DNA from: Gemmatimonadota bacterium
GTDB taxonomy: Bacteria; Latescibacterota; UBA2968; UBA8231
Length of the DNA: 64,000 nucleotides
Reading direction: 5' to 3'
Assembly (NCBI GenBank): GCA_018673255.1
Contig: JABHDC010000189.1
Span: 1 to 64,000, forward strand
Shown here: piece by piece, positions 34,581-43,511 of the stretch
How positions within the stretch are numbered: the stretch's first letter is position 1
Layout of the letters: the number at the start of each line of letters is the position of its first letter
Translations under genes and position numbers: made by a program
Notes under the pieces: model-generated
The model's input: the letters and a program-made list of their open reading frames with translations, nothing else
What the model was told of the DNA's origin: nothing
Database searches by the model: none

Positions 34581-35674
34581 CGGCTGGCCCTCGAGAGGTT
34601 CAACGGCGGCGTCCCTCTATCGAAGTTACCGTAGGTTTGGCACGTATCGTGGTAGGCTGCAAAAGACGCCATGGGGATCTCCGGACTGAGTGAGTGAGTG
34701 CCAATGACGAATCCACCATCGCGTCCCAGATCGATGAGTCGCTGGGCTTCATCCTGGATTTCGCCGATCGTGCCAGTGGGCAGTGTCTGCGTATTGCACA
34801 TCCCGCCGGTCAGAATCAGATCAGGATAACGAACCCGCAGATCCTCAGCCACCATACCGGCTCGGCGTTCGAGTGGATTGAGACCATCGATACCGGCATC
34901 TACGAGCATATCCAGAATCGGCAGGATATTGCCGTCGGAATGGAGGATTACGTAACGGGCTCCAGCTTCCTTGTAGGCACGGATCATACGTCGATAGGCG
35001 GGTAGCAGGCATTGCTCGAAAGAGGCCGGCGAAAACATGGGCGACCCATTGTGGGCCATGTCATCGTAGATCCAGACGCCGGTCTCATGCAGATCCCATC
35101 GATGCAGTTGCTCGACGGCGATCGCGATGAGGTGGTCGGCCATCCTCTCAACGAGAGCCCGCGCCAGCTGCGGATCGGCGGAGATGTCCATGAGAAATTG
35201 CTCGGTGCCGCGTACGAAGCTTGTTCGCAGGTAAGGACCACCGGTCTTGCCGAAAACGCAGTAGTGTTTCTTGTCCTGGGCCAGTCGCTGAGCCGTGGCG
35301 AGTGCATCACCGCCATCGATGGCGTAGCGCAGATCGAGGTCGGGGGGATCGAATTCAATGCTGTCGGGATCACATCCCGGAGGAATCGGCACTTCCAGGA
35401 TTTCTTCGAAGTAGGCGCCCGCCCTGGAGCGCACGATCCGGCCCCAGTCATCCACCTTCGTCACCCAGCCATTGGTCTGATCCAGTATCCGGGCGCGTGT
35501 GGGATAGGTCCCCTCGCGGGGGCACCAGATGGAAATATCACTGAGACGGTCAACAGGACCAAAGCGTTGCTCCCAATCCGGGGGCAGCTCCCAGAAACTG
35601 TCGAATCGGGGAATTCGGTCAGGGGGCTCAAAACGACAGGCACGCAGGACACGCTCGTGAGAGGATACGGACAT
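34577..35674 (-). CDS. Uroporphyrinogen decarboxylase-family protein (MtaA/CmuA-like)
   Basis: A 365 aa protein of the UroD superfamily: N-terminal HERVLRACRFEPPDRIPRFD, then TGGPYLRTSFVRG, VWIYDDMAHNGSPMFSP (pieces) and the methyltransferase-type metal site ILHSDGNILPILD (His) with LTGGMCNTQTLP (Cys). HxDGN plus GG-x-C is the MtaA/methyltransferase pattern, not the Arg/Asp decarboxylase site of HemE, so cobalamin- or thiol-dependent methyl transfer is likelier. It starts at ATG 35674, 18 nt after the CheY-like stop. Its stop overlaps the selenoprotein start (ATGA). Confidence 0.85.
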   Translation of the reverse strand: MSVSSHERVLRACRFEPPDRIPRFDSFWELPPDWEQRFGPVDRLSDISIWCPREGTYPTRARILDQTNGWVTKVDDWGRIVRSRAGAYFEEILEVPIPPGCDPDSIEFDPPDLDLRYAIDGGDALATAQRLAQDKKHYCVFGKTGGPYLRTSFVRGTEQFLMDISADPQLARALVERMADHLIAIAVEQLHRWDLHETGVWIYDDMAHNGSPMFSPASFEQCLLPAYRRMIRAYKEAGARYVILHSDGNILPILDMLVDAGIDGLNPLERRAGMVAEDLRVRYPDLILTGGMCNTQTLPTGTIGEIQDEAQRLIDLGRDGGFVIGTHSLSPEIPMASFAAYHDTCQTYGNFDRGTPPLNLSRASR

Positions 35675-35692
35675 GAGTTGGCTTATCTGTCT

Positions 35693-36067
35693 CTACTTCA
35701 GCTCCTCAGCGACTGCGTTACGCACCTGATCCACCCGGAAGGGTTTGGTGATGATGCGGCGCACGTTGGGCAGGCGCGCCGCGTCCGGGTCCAGGCCGGT
35801 GATGACGATGACACGGACATCGGGATCATCCATCTGCATCGCGGCCAGTGCATCGTATCCTGACATGCGTCCCATCCCCAGGTCCAGCAGGACGAGGTCG
35901 ACCCCTTCGTCGCGATTGGTGTGTATCTCCACCGCTTCGTCACCATCGCTCGCCTGCAGGATCTCGTAGTCCCGGCCCAGTGCTGTGGTCAGCAGTTGCA
36001 GGATCGTCTCGTCGTCATCGACGATCAGAATCGTCGGACGTTCATCGCTCATTGAGTTTTCAGTCAC
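35693..36067 (-). CDS. CheY-like single-domain response regulator
   Basis: A 124 aa receiver domain without an output domain: ILIVDDDETI (acidic pocket), LVLLDLGMGRMSG (phospho-acceptor Asp) and RRIITKPFRVDQV (conserved Lys). The start is GTG 36067, 1 nt after the FliM TAG; ATG 36052 (MSDERPTILIVDDD) is an equally good alternative. Directly behind fliM, it could be the phosphorylatable partner of the switch, binding the EIDxLL peptide of FliM. It is the fifth gene of the switch cluster. Confidence 0.9.
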   Translation of the reverse strand: MTENSMSDERPTILIVDDDETILQLLTTALGRDYEILQASDGDEAVEIHTNRDEGVDLVLLDLGMGRMSGYDALAAMQMDDPDVRVIVITGLDPDAARLPNVRRIITKPFRVDQVRNAVAEELK

Positions 36068-36068
36068 G

Positions 36069-37319
36069 CTACTGGGTATCGAGATAGGTGATGGGGCGAC
36101 TCCTGTTCTTGTGGATCTCTTCTTTGCTCGGTGAGATCACTTCCGCAACTTTTACCGTCGTTCGACCATGCTCATTCGTGAAAGGAAGGCCGAGGAATTT
36201 CGGTTCATCATCCACAAACACCACAGCCGGCTCGTCACACGGGGTGTCCATTTCGATGACATCGCCCACCTGCACATGGCGCGCTGCATCGATGCTGATC
36301 TTGCCTCGGGCAAATTCCGCACGGAGTGGTACGGGTGTGTTGGCCAGTCGTTCGGCATTCGCCGCGCGCGTCTCTTCGCGATTCGATCGGCCCTGTCGCA
36401 CATAGGTCTGTTGCCCGAGTCGTGGCAGAATGGACTCAAGTGTGAAGAACGGATAACAGAGGCTGATCAGCCCTGACATGTTCGTCGAATTCACCTCAAA
36501 GGCCAGGAGAATGACGATCTCCGATGCCGCCGTGATCTGCATGAATTCGGGATTGGTCTCCAACTCGATGTCGTAGATCTCCACGGGCAGAATCGGCTCC
36601 CATGTCGCTTCCAGATCTTCGACGGCGCGCTTGACGACCTTGGCAATGACACCCATCTCGACCTGCGACAACTGCCGCGCATCGACGCCCTGCGACGAAC
36701 CCTTGCCACCGAAGATCCGATCCACCGTGCCAAAGACGATGGGCATGGCGAAATCCATGATCACCTGACCATTCGTCGGCCCCAGCGTGAACTGGTAGGA
36801 GCAGGACGGGTTCGAAAGGGACATGATGAACTCAGCATACGTCGTCTGATCCACGAAGGCCGTGTCCACGTCGACGACGGCTCGCATGGCCCCGGACAAT
36901 GTCGAACTCAGCAGACGTGCGAAGTTGTCGTGCAGATTCTCCAGCGTTCGCAGCTGGTCTTTGTTGACGCGTGCCGGATGTTTGAAGTCGTAGCTGGTGA
37001 CGATGCGTTGCCTCTTGGGCGGCTGTTGTTCGTGTTTCTTGGCCATCCAGACCTCCACCACATGTGACACTTCGTTCTCAAGTCGGTTCTGTTCCTCGAC
37101 CTGCAGGCTCTGGCCTGGCAAGGCTGCTGCCGCCTCCAGACCCGCGACAATCGCCTGCTGTCGATCTTCGGCATTCTTGCCGATGCCCTGTATCTGGCGA
37201 TGGAAGTTGGCGATCTGCTTTGTATCCAACCCTTTTCCATGCAACAACTGACTGAGGGCCTTCAGTTCATCTTTGCTGAGCAGGACATCGATCTCGTCTT
37301 GTGACAGGATATCAGCCAT
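36069..37319 (-). CDS. fliM: Flagellar motor switch protein FliM (extended linker)
   Basis: A 416 aa FliM. The N-terminus has the CheY-P docking peptide LSQDEIDVLLS (residues 5-15). The middle domain begins about residue 115 (YDFKHPARVNKDQLRTLENLHDNFARLLSSTLSG, in pieces YDFKHPARV, LENLHDNFARLLSS) and includes the surface loop FGGKGSS. A SpoA-type C-terminal domain follows (ARHVQVGDVIEMDTPCDEP). Typical FliM is about 330 residues; here about 75-85 extra helical residues, Gln- and Lys-rich, separate the docking peptide from the middle domain. ATG 37319 has an AGGAGGAGG upstream. It lies 14 nt after fliG. Confidence 0.92.
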   Translation of the reverse strand: MADILSQDEIDVLLSKDELKALSQLLHGKGLDTKQIANFHRQIQGIGKNAEDRQQAIVAGLEAAAALPGQSLQVEEQNRLENEVSHVVEVWMAKKHEQQPPKRQRIVTSYDFKHPARVNKDQLRTLENLHDNFARLLSSTLSGAMRAVVDVDTAFVDQTTYAEFIMSLSNPSCSYQFTLGPTNGQVIMDFAMPIVFGTVDRIFGGKGSSQGVDARQLSQVEMGVIAKVVKRAVEDLEATWEPILPVEIYDIELETNPEFMQITAASEIVILLAFEVNSTNMSGLISLCYPFFTLESILPRLGQQTYVRQGRSNREETRAANAERLANTPVPLRAEFARGKISIDAARHVQVGDVIEMDTPCDEPAVVFVDDEPKFLGLPFTNEHGRTTVKVAEVISPSKEEIHKNRSRPITYLDTQ

Positions 37320-37333
37320 CTTGATCCTCCTCC

Positions 37334-38605
37334 TCAGACCCACGGTCCGTCATCGTCACCACGCACGATCGTCAGCTTGCCCTCTTCCTCGAGCTGCCGA
37401 ACCTGCTGGACGATTCTGAGCTGCACTTCTTCCGCCTCGCTCAAGCGCATGGGCCCGAGCTTCTGCAGTTCCTCGGCAACGAGCGTACGAACCCGTTCAG
37501 ACAGATTCCCCATCAGCTTCTGCTGCAGGGACTCGCCACTGGCCTTCAGGGCAATGACCAGGTCTTTCTCGTCGACCTTCTTCAGCAGGATCTGTAACTC
37601 GCGATCGGTCAGCTTTTCAATGTCGGCGAACGTGAACATGAGATTGCGGACCGCTTCTGCCACTTCGGGGTCCTGGGCATCCATCTGATCCAGGACATTC
37701 CTCTCGACACTGGAACCACTCAGATTCAGAACGTCCGCCACCACCTTCGGTCCCCCGACGTCCACATTACCGCTAAGGACGTCGGCCAGTGATGCTTCCA
37801 TCGCTTCATGGAGTTCCTGCAGGGCTGCCGGAGAGATATCCTCCATCGTCGTCATTCTATACGCCACATCCGCCTGCATGCGCTGTGGCAGATGAGCCAG
37901 AATGCCCGCCGCCATGTGCGGTTTCAACTGGGACAGACACAGTGCGATCGTCTGGGGATGTTCGTGCGAGATGTAGGGTGCGATCTGCCCCGGAGCGACG
38001 TCCCTCAAGGCACCGAAACCGGACTCGCTGTCCGGTCGCAGAAGTCGTGCGACACGCCCTCTGTGGAAGGCACCCTCCAGCAGTCTCATGGCATAACCAA
38101 GGCCGCCATCTTCCAGATAATCGCCTGTTTCGACGCGGACCCGGACGGCCTGAAGTACTGCCAGGGCGACACGATGGGAGACCTGCCGTTCTTCTGCAAC
38201 GGCCAGTCCAACCCACCGGGCTTCTTCTTCACGGTGCAGGTGTTTCATCACCCGCGCCCCCACTTCCAGGCCGAGACCCGCCATGAAGGCGGCCGTCAAC
38301 TGCCGGGGTGTCATTCCAGCCAGCGTGTCGTCGGGCGCCGGGAAGTGATCACCACGGATCAATACTCGCACGACGGCTGCCGCCTCTTCCGCATGGTGCC
38401 AGATGAAAGCATGCGTGCTGTCAGAAGTGATCCCCGCCGGCAGGTGGGGTTGGCCGGGACCCACTGGCGTCGCCGCAGTCGGCAACGGCGTGTCAGCGCC
38501 GGACGGTGCAGAATCTTTGCTCGGACTGACGGCGGGTTTCGTCGGAATCTCGGGCTCCGCCGTGGGCCATGCGAAAGGTCTGATCTGCTTGTTGCGTGCC
38601 ATCAT
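37334..38605 (-). CDS. fliG: Flagellar motor switch protein FliG
   Basis: A 423 aa FliG. Its middle and C-terminal domains are clear: ISHEHPQTIALCLSQL (EHPQ motif, FliM binding), MFTFADIEKLTDRELQILLKKV (torque helix region with charged residues) and GPMRLSEAEEVQLRIVQQVRQLEEEGK at the end. The first ~65 residues are a Pro/Thr/Ala-rich extension absent from E. coli FliG, followed by an unusual N-terminal domain. No fliF neighbour is seen, so the docking partner of the N-domain is elsewhere. The ATG overlaps the upstream fliN stop (ATGA). Confidence 0.92.
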   Translation of the reverse strand: MMARNKQIRPFAWPTAEPEIPTKPAVSPSKDSAPSGADTPLPTAATPVGPGQPHLPAGITSDSTHAFIWHHAEEAAAVVRVLIRGDHFPAPDDTLAGMTPRQLTAAFMAGLGLEVGARVMKHLHREEEARWVGLAVAEERQVSHRVALAVLQAVRVRVETGDYLEDGGLGYAMRLLEGAFHRGRVARLLRPDSESGFGALRDVAPGQIAPYISHEHPQTIALCLSQLKPHMAAGILAHLPQRMQADVAYRMTTMEDISPAALQELHEAMEASLADVLSGNVDVGGPKVVADVLNLSGSSVERNVLDQMDAQDPEVAEAVRNLMFTFADIEKLTDRELQILLKKVDEKDLVIALKASGESLQQKLMGNLSERVRTLVAEELQKLGPMRLSEAEEVQLRIVQQVRQLEEEGKLTIVRGDDDGPWV

Positions 38606-38841
38606 TCCACCGCCCTGTCAACGAGTCGGGTAACACGAACTGCCATCAAGTCGGTGACGACGACGATCTCGCCTTCGGCGAAGACGCGACCATTGACGAG
38701 GATATCGAAGGCTTCGCCGGCGAGCTTGTCGAAGTCGATGACGTCCTGCTCTTTGAGTCTGCGCGCCTGGTCGATCGTCACTTCCTTGCGACCCATCTCG
38801 ACCGCGATGTCGACGCTGACATTGTCCAGATCAACGGCCAT
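38602..38841 (-). CDS. fliN: FliN-family switch protein, SpoA domain only
   Basis: A 79 aa protein consisting almost wholly of a SpoA (FliN C-terminal) domain: VSVDIAVEMGRKEVTIDQARRLKEQDVIDFDKLAGEAFDILVNGRVFAEGEIVVV (pieces VSVDIAVEMGRKEVTI, DILVNGRVFAEGEIVVV). It ends in an ATGA overlap with fliG and begins 3 nt after the longer fliN. A FliN without N-terminal extension next to a longer copy suggests a hetero-ring. Confidence 0.88.
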   Translation of the reverse strand: MAVDLDNVSVDIAVEMGRKEVTIDQARRLKEQDVIDFDKLAGEAFDILVNGRVFAEGEIVVVTDLMAVRVTRLVDRAVE

Positions 38842-38844
38842 GAC

Positions 38845-39204
38845 TCAGCCTCCTGGCCTGGAGATCACCTCGGTGATACGCACACCGAAGTTCTCATTCA
38901 CCGTCACCACCTCACCCCGAGCGAAGAGCTCACCATTCAGAAGGATGTCAACGGGCTCCCCCACGGTGCGATCCAGTTCGATCAGCGACTGGTCACCATA
39001 CTCGCGAACCTTGCCGATCGTCTCCCGCGTGCGCCCGAGTTCAGCGGTCAGCGTCAGCTGCACCTTGCCGATGGCGTCGATATTGTCGGTGGGTTGCCGA
39101 ACCGTCTGAGGAGACGGCGTCGACGCAGTGACTACCGGTGCAGCCTTCTTCTGTGCCGTCTTCTTGGCTGCTTTCTTGGGGCGAACAGCTTTCTTGGTGG
39201 CCAT
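38845..39204 (-). CDS. fliN: FliN-family switch protein with Lys/Ala-rich N-terminus
   Basis: A 119 aa protein with a basic, low-complexity N-terminal tail (ATKKAVRPKKAAKKTAQKK) and a SpoA domain from about residue 50 (IGKVQLTLTAELGRTRETIGKV, DILLNGELFARGEVVTVN). ATG 39204 has CAGGAGAG upstream. The tail is histone H1-like and resembles the start of the unrelated protein at 60607-61074. First gene of the switch run; the upstream aminotransferase is 60 nt away. Confidence 0.88.
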   Translation of the reverse strand: MATKKAVRPKKAAKKTAQKKAAPVVTASTPSPQTVRQPTDNIDAIGKVQLTLTAELGRTRETIGKVREYGDQSLIELDRTVGEPVDILLNGELFARGEVVTVNENFGVRITEVISRPGG

Positions 39205-39264
39205 GAGGCGCTCTCCTGAGGGGGGACCGATGGAGGCTTGCACTGGAAGTATATGGTAAAAGGG

Positions 39265-40509
39265 CTAGCCGACCAGAAACCTGACGATCTTGCCAATCGC
39301 CCTGGCGGCGGCTCGGGCTTCTGAGACGGTATTGTGCTGACTCATCTGTACACCGCCAATACTGCCGCCTCGTCCCTGCGCCGCCGGCGTCCCGTCAAGT
39401 GGATAACTCCCCTTCTTCAGCCGTTGCGGACGGTAGGCGTCGAAGGCATTCGGATCTTCATGCAGACGGCGAAACACTTCCCACCCGGGCACATACTGCT
39501 GGAGTTGGGCCCTGGCTGGGATGCCTTCGGCCGATAGCATCTGGCAGAACTCGGCTGCGTCGAGGCCGAGAGTGCTCTCATCCACGGTGAAACTGACCCA
39601 CCAGTAGCTGAGTTTCGCGCCTCGGGGTCGCGGCATGGCGCGAATGCCGGCGATCCCTTCAATCCCTTTCTCCATCGCCTCGCCGAAGGCCTGCCGCTTC
39701 TTCACCCATCCTGGCAGGCGCTTGAGCTGCTGGGAGGCCAGGGCCGCATTCACATCACTCAGTCGCACGTTGAGTGCGGGGAAGGCAGGCGTCGAGGGTG
39801 CGCCTGGGAATCGCGGGTAACACTTGTCAGAGAAGAGCTCCGCTTTCTCAGCGAGTTTCCTGCTGTTGGTCAGCACGAAGCCTCCCTCCCCCGACTTCAT
39901 GTGCTTGCTCTCGTTCGTGCTCCACACGCCAAGGTCACCGAAGGTGCCCAGATACTTGCCCTGAATTGAAGCCAGGTGCGATTGCGCACAGTCTTCGACG
40001 ACTGGAATCTTGTGTTTGCGCGCCAGCTTCATCAATGCCGGCATGTCGACGGCATATCCCCCGTTGTGCACAGGCATGATCGCCTTGGTATGAGGCGTGA
40101 TCTTCCTGGCAATAGCCCCGACGTCCATCAGCAGACTGTCGGGGGCCACATCAGCAAAGACGGGTATCGCATTGAGCTGGAAGATGCCGATGATGCTGCC
40201 ATAGTCGGTCAGCGGGCTCACGATCACCTCGTCACCCGCACCCACACCCGCGGCGAACAAGGCCACATGGATGGCCGTCGTCCCCGAACTGGTCGGAATC
40301 GCGTATTTGGCGCCGTAGAGCTTCGTCAGCTGTTCGCGATAGGCCATCACCCACTTCCCCCGAGCCAGGGGAAGTTTTGGCCCTGCAAGCACCTTCTCCA
40401 GCGCCTTCAGCTCCGAGCCGTAATGGAATGGCCCATCACGCCAGGGGGAGGTGTGAACGGGGGTGCCCCCGTGAATTGCGAGATCATTCCTGGCCGGAGT
40501 ACGGGGCAT
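39265..40509 (-). CDS. DegT/DnrJ/EryC1/StrS-family PLP aminotransferase
   Basis: A 414 aa sugar-aminotransferase-type protein. Motifs: AIPTSSGTTAIHVAL (cofactor phosphate loop), VVEDCAQSHLA (Asp contacting the PLP nitrogen), VWSTNESKHMKSGEGGF (internal-aldimine Lys in ESKHMK) and a C-terminal substrate domain. Family members aminate nucleotide-linked keto sugars or act as sugar dehydratases; in FCB-type genomes many are free-standing. AGGAGGCATC precedes ATG 40509. No sugar-nucleotide genes are adjacent, so the substrate is open. Confidence 0.93.
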   Translation of the reverse strand: MPRTPARNDLAIHGGTPVHTSPWRDGPFHYGSELKALEKVLAGPKLPLARGKWVMAYREQLTKLYGAKYAIPTSSGTTAIHVALFAAGVGAGDEVIVSPLTDYGSIIGIFQLNAIPVFADVAPDSLLMDVGAIARKITPHTKAIMPVHNGGYAVDMPALMKLARKHKIPVVEDCAQSHLASIQGKYLGTFGDLGVWSTNESKHMKSGEGGFVLTNSRKLAEKAELFSDKCYPRFPGAPSTPAFPALNVRLSDVNAALASQQLKRLPGWVKKRQAFGEAMEKGIEGIAGIRAMPRPRGAKLSYWWVSFTVDESTLGLDAAEFCQMLSAEGIPARAQLQQYVPGWEVFRRLHEDPNAFDAYRPQRLKKGSYPLDGTPAAQGRGGSIGGVQMSQHNTVSEARAAARAIGKIVRFLVG

Positions 40510-40698
40510 GATGCCTCCTGTGATCGATCATGGGTTAGGCCACTCGATTGTCACCCGGAGCTTACACCATGCAGATCCGGACGTCCACGATGCCGGGCTC
40601 GACGCCGCAAGGCACCGCGGCTGCCGCAGGCAGACGTGGCACCTGCGACGCGCACGAAGTGCGCCGCTGGTGAGAGACCGGAGGAGACCACCAACAAG

Positions 40699-40730
40699 AA
40701 AGCCCCCCGCGCGTAAGCGCGAAGGGCTTT
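40699..40730 (-). terminator. Intrinsic terminator after the tRNA gene
   Basis: Outer stem aaagccc (40699-40705) with gggcttt (40724-40730), inner stem gcgc/gcgc. On the minus strand it follows the tRNA directly and leads into a T-rich stretch (TTTCTTGTTGG). Confidence 0.65.
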
Positions 40731-40734
40731 GAAG

Positions 40735-40811
40735 TGGTGGGCGATGCCGGGCTCGAACCAGCGACCCCCTGCGTGTAAAGCAGGTGCTCTGACCAACTGA
40801 GCTAATCGCCC
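40735..40811 (-). tRNA. tRNA-Val (anticodon UAC)
   Basis: On the minus strand a 7-bp acceptor stem GGGCGAT/ATCGCCC, D-arm GCTC...GAGC, anticodon stem CCTGC/GCAGG with loop TTTACAC (anticodon TAC), variable loop, T-arm with GGTTCGAGCC and encoded CCA. All arms pair. A terminator follows it. Confidence 0.97.
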
Positions 40812-40968
40812 CGAAAAACAATGTGTTAGGATTTCGCGCCCACGATGTGAGCACCTGCCTACAGGAATTCCATGACCGGTATAAGGTTATCGCAGGATGC
40901 CGAAAACCACAACATCAACGGCTACGATTGACTGCGGAGCATTCCACTCAAGGCCAGTTCACACTCGA

Positions 40969-43314
40969 CTAGGGCTCAAATACCTGGATGCGGCGGTTGA
41001 GCTCGTCGGCGACGTAGATGTAGCCCTCACCGTCGACGGCCACACTGCCGGAGAATGCACTGCCTCCATTGTTGGGAAGCTCATTGCCCCCGCCAAACTG
41101 GAATTGGCCGGCACCATCGCCAAAGGTGCCCCACTGGGTCACGTACCGGCGGTCACTCCCAAACACGACGATGCGGGAGTTGCCCGCGTCGAGGACATAG
41201 ATCCGGCCATCGGGGCCGACATCGAAGGACTTTGGTGCGGCGAGGAAGTCACCGGGGCCAACGGCTGGGCCAATCTTGCGGGTCAGGTAGCTGGCCCAAT
41301 CCGGCCCGGGCTGGTCGGGAATCTCCCCGGCCAGGATCATGTTCTCTTCTGTAAGACAAGCACCCACACCGGCGCCGCGACGGGTTGCCCAGGTGCGCAG
41401 CTCGCTGGGTCGGGATGTCAGGGACGTCCCCTCGATTAACTGGCCATTGGCGTCGATGAACCGCGTCCAGTGGTCGAGGGTGAACAGCACCGCGTCGCCC
41501 ACCGGGGCCATGGCGGTCCACGTGGGGTCGAAGCCGGCGGGAGACCACATGACGGGCGTCGTCAGGGTAGCGTTGACGCCATCTGCCCTCGCCTGCAGGT
41601 GAATGGTCACGGGCAGGCCAACAGCCCGATCCAGTGAGACGACCACGCTGTCGGTTGCCCCCGTGCCATCTGCCAACTGCCACTGCCCCGTCAGGACAGC
41701 CACTTCCCGATGCAGATCCAGCCTCAGCGAGTAGGTGGCCGCCGGCGCAAGATCAACCCGGAAGACAGGCCCCAGGTCATTCAGGGTCTCCACCGCCCTG
41801 CCTGTGAGGCCGATGTCGGCAACAGTCAGAGGGCTGATGGAAGTCGGCATATCCCGGATGAAGGAGCCGAAATCGCCGAATCTGCCATCCCTACCAGGAA
41901 TCGGTTGGCCATTGGCGTCGGTGACCTGGATATCAATGAACTTTCCTGGTCCGAAGATGACTTCGCAGGTTGAGTCCTGGGCAGCGACCGGGCCCGGAGG
42001 GCTCAGCGACAGGTCGGCCTTGCCCCGATTCACGATCTCATCAGCATCGAAGGCCACGAGCCCGCCACGCGTACCTGAGGTGGTCTCCAGGTATGGGAGT
42101 GGGAGGAGTGAGAGCAGCCGCTCCTCTCCGGGCAGGGCGGCCAAGGCCTGCCCGGATGTCCCTCCCGGTGTGCGTACTACGTAGGAAGATTTTTCGGATT
42201 CAAAGACCAGCAGGGAGCGATCCCTCTCCACATGCAAGTTGCTATCCAGCTCCAGTTCCCGAAGCGTACGAGGAGTCAGGCTCGCCGCATCTGCAGTCGT
42301 GAGTAGCGTGCGCACGCCTCGCTCCCGCCCGTAGAGGCGGGCCAGCGGCCGGGTACCTCCAAACGGACTGAGGTCGAAGGTCTGGCGCAGTGCGTGGAAG
42401 CTACCCTCTTCCTCGTTGCCCGCGACCGTCTCACCGCGCGCTGTGACGACATCGACCTGGTACATGTACTGAGTGTTGCCGAGTAGTTCGGCATCGGTGA
42501 AGGAGGTGTCACTCACATCCGCAGTCGTGTACACAACGCGCGGAGCCAGTACTTCGGTGCGACGGGATACCTCGTACCACCCAAACCTCGGGCCCGAATA
42601 GGCTGACCACGACAAAGCCGCGGCGGCTGACTCCGAGATCATCTCTGGTGACGAGAGGGCGCTGGAAGGAAGCGCCAGGTGACCCTCTATAGATGTGCTG
42701 CTCAGCACCTGCCCCGATGCTTCGACCTGAATCACATAGCCGTAGGTGATCTGGTGCAGCGCCGATGTATCGGCAAAGGCAGTATCGGCGATGTCCGCAC
42801 TGTGAAAGAGGACGGTGTCGAGATCGGTGCCGACCTGGCGCCTGACCACGGTGTAGCGTGTGAAACCCGGAGACCGGAAACGCGTCCAGCGGAGCTGGAG
42901 GTACCCCAGGGTGGCATCGGCCTCAACCGGGCGCAGGGACACGGGCGCGATGGCGTAACCGAGCACGGATTGCCGACTCGAGGGCACCTCGAGCCCCCCG
43001 GCGCCGACCACGACGACGCGGTAGTCGTAGGCTGTGCCGGGAGCCAGGGACGCATCGATGTACGTGGTCTTCTCGGCGGACGTCAGGGAATCCAACGCCA
43101 CCCACTGCTCCTGGCCCTGCACCTTGCGCTGCACGATGCATAGAGCCAGAGGCTGCTCCCCTGCGTAAGGTGTCCAGGTGAGGGTGCCGGTGGAGTCACT
43201 GAGGGAGGCGCCCAGCGTGACCGGCGGCGTCAACTCAGGATCGAGCGGATTCTCCCGCTTCGCGTCGTGGCTACAACCGACCAGCACCAGTATGAGCAGA
43301 CACAGGGATCTCAT
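40969..43314 (-). CDS. Lipoprotein with fibronectin type III-like modules and NHL repeats
   Basis: A 781 aa protein. ATG 43314 gives a lipoprotein signal LCLLILVLVGC (Cys about residue 13), followed by the motif RENPLDPELTPP. Three consecutive beta modules (about 30-300), each with conserved Tyr/Trp/Asp turns such as GTAYDYRVVVV, look like fibronectin type III domains. A central beta-rich part precedes a C-terminal NHL/SMP-like propeller piece (VGPDGRIYVLDAGNSRIVVFG, then VAVDGEGYIYVADELNRRIQVF). No catalytic motif is seen; an envelope-bound binding or sensing protein is likely. The tRNA gene lies 157 nt downstream on the same strand. Confidence 0.82.
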   Translation of the reverse strand: MRSLCLLILVLVGCSHDAKRENPLDPELTPPVTLGASLSDSTGTLTWTPYAGEQPLALCIVQRKVQGQEQWVALDSLTSAEKTTYIDASLAPGTAYDYRVVVVGAGGLEVPSSRQSVLGYAIAPVSLRPVEADATLGYLQLRWTRFRSPGFTRYTVVRRQVGTDLDTVLFHSADIADTAFADTSALHQITYGYVIQVEASGQVLSSTSIEGHLALPSSALSSPEMISESAAAALSWSAYSGPRFGWYEVSRRTEVLAPRVVYTTADVSDTSFTDAELLGNTQYMYQVDVVTARGETVAGNEEEGSFHALRQTFDLSPFGGTRPLARLYGRERGVRTLLTTADAASLTPRTLRELELDSNLHVERDRSLLVFESEKSSYVVRTPGGTSGQALAALPGEERLLSLLPLPYLETTSGTRGGLVAFDADEIVNRGKADLSLSPPGPVAAQDSTCEVIFGPGKFIDIQVTDANGQPIPGRDGRFGDFGSFIRDMPTSISPLTVADIGLTGRAVETLNDLGPVFRVDLAPAATYSLRLDLHREVAVLTGQWQLADGTGATDSVVVSLDRAVGLPVTIHLQARADGVNATLTTPVMWSPAGFDPTWTAMAPVGDAVLFTLDHWTRFIDANGQLIEGTSLTSRPSELRTWATRRGAGVGACLTEENMILAGEIPDQPGPDWASYLTRKIGPAVGPGDFLAAPKSFDVGPDGRIYVLDAGNSRIVVFGSDRRYVTQWGTFGDGAGQFQFGGGNELPNNGGSAFSGSVAVDGEGYIYVADELNRRIQVFEP

Positions 43315-43511
43315 ATGGGTAGCATACACAAACGGCTGGCCAGAAAACCACCGCCGAAAGACACCCCACAGACAGGCTTGGTGCGCGCGCCCGTGCGTCG
43401 TAGCGTTCTGGTCAAGCCGTACGATCCCCACAGGACGCCTGAGATCCCCCATATGCACCTGATCGCCCACGTGCCGCAGCCAGACGACACCAAACTCCGA
43501 GAGAGGCCCTA

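Noticed and set aside
40969..43470. Longer N-terminus of the FnIII/NHL lipoprotein
   Set aside because: The extra 52 residues precede a perfect lipoprotein signal at ATG 43314 and look like translated promoter sequence.
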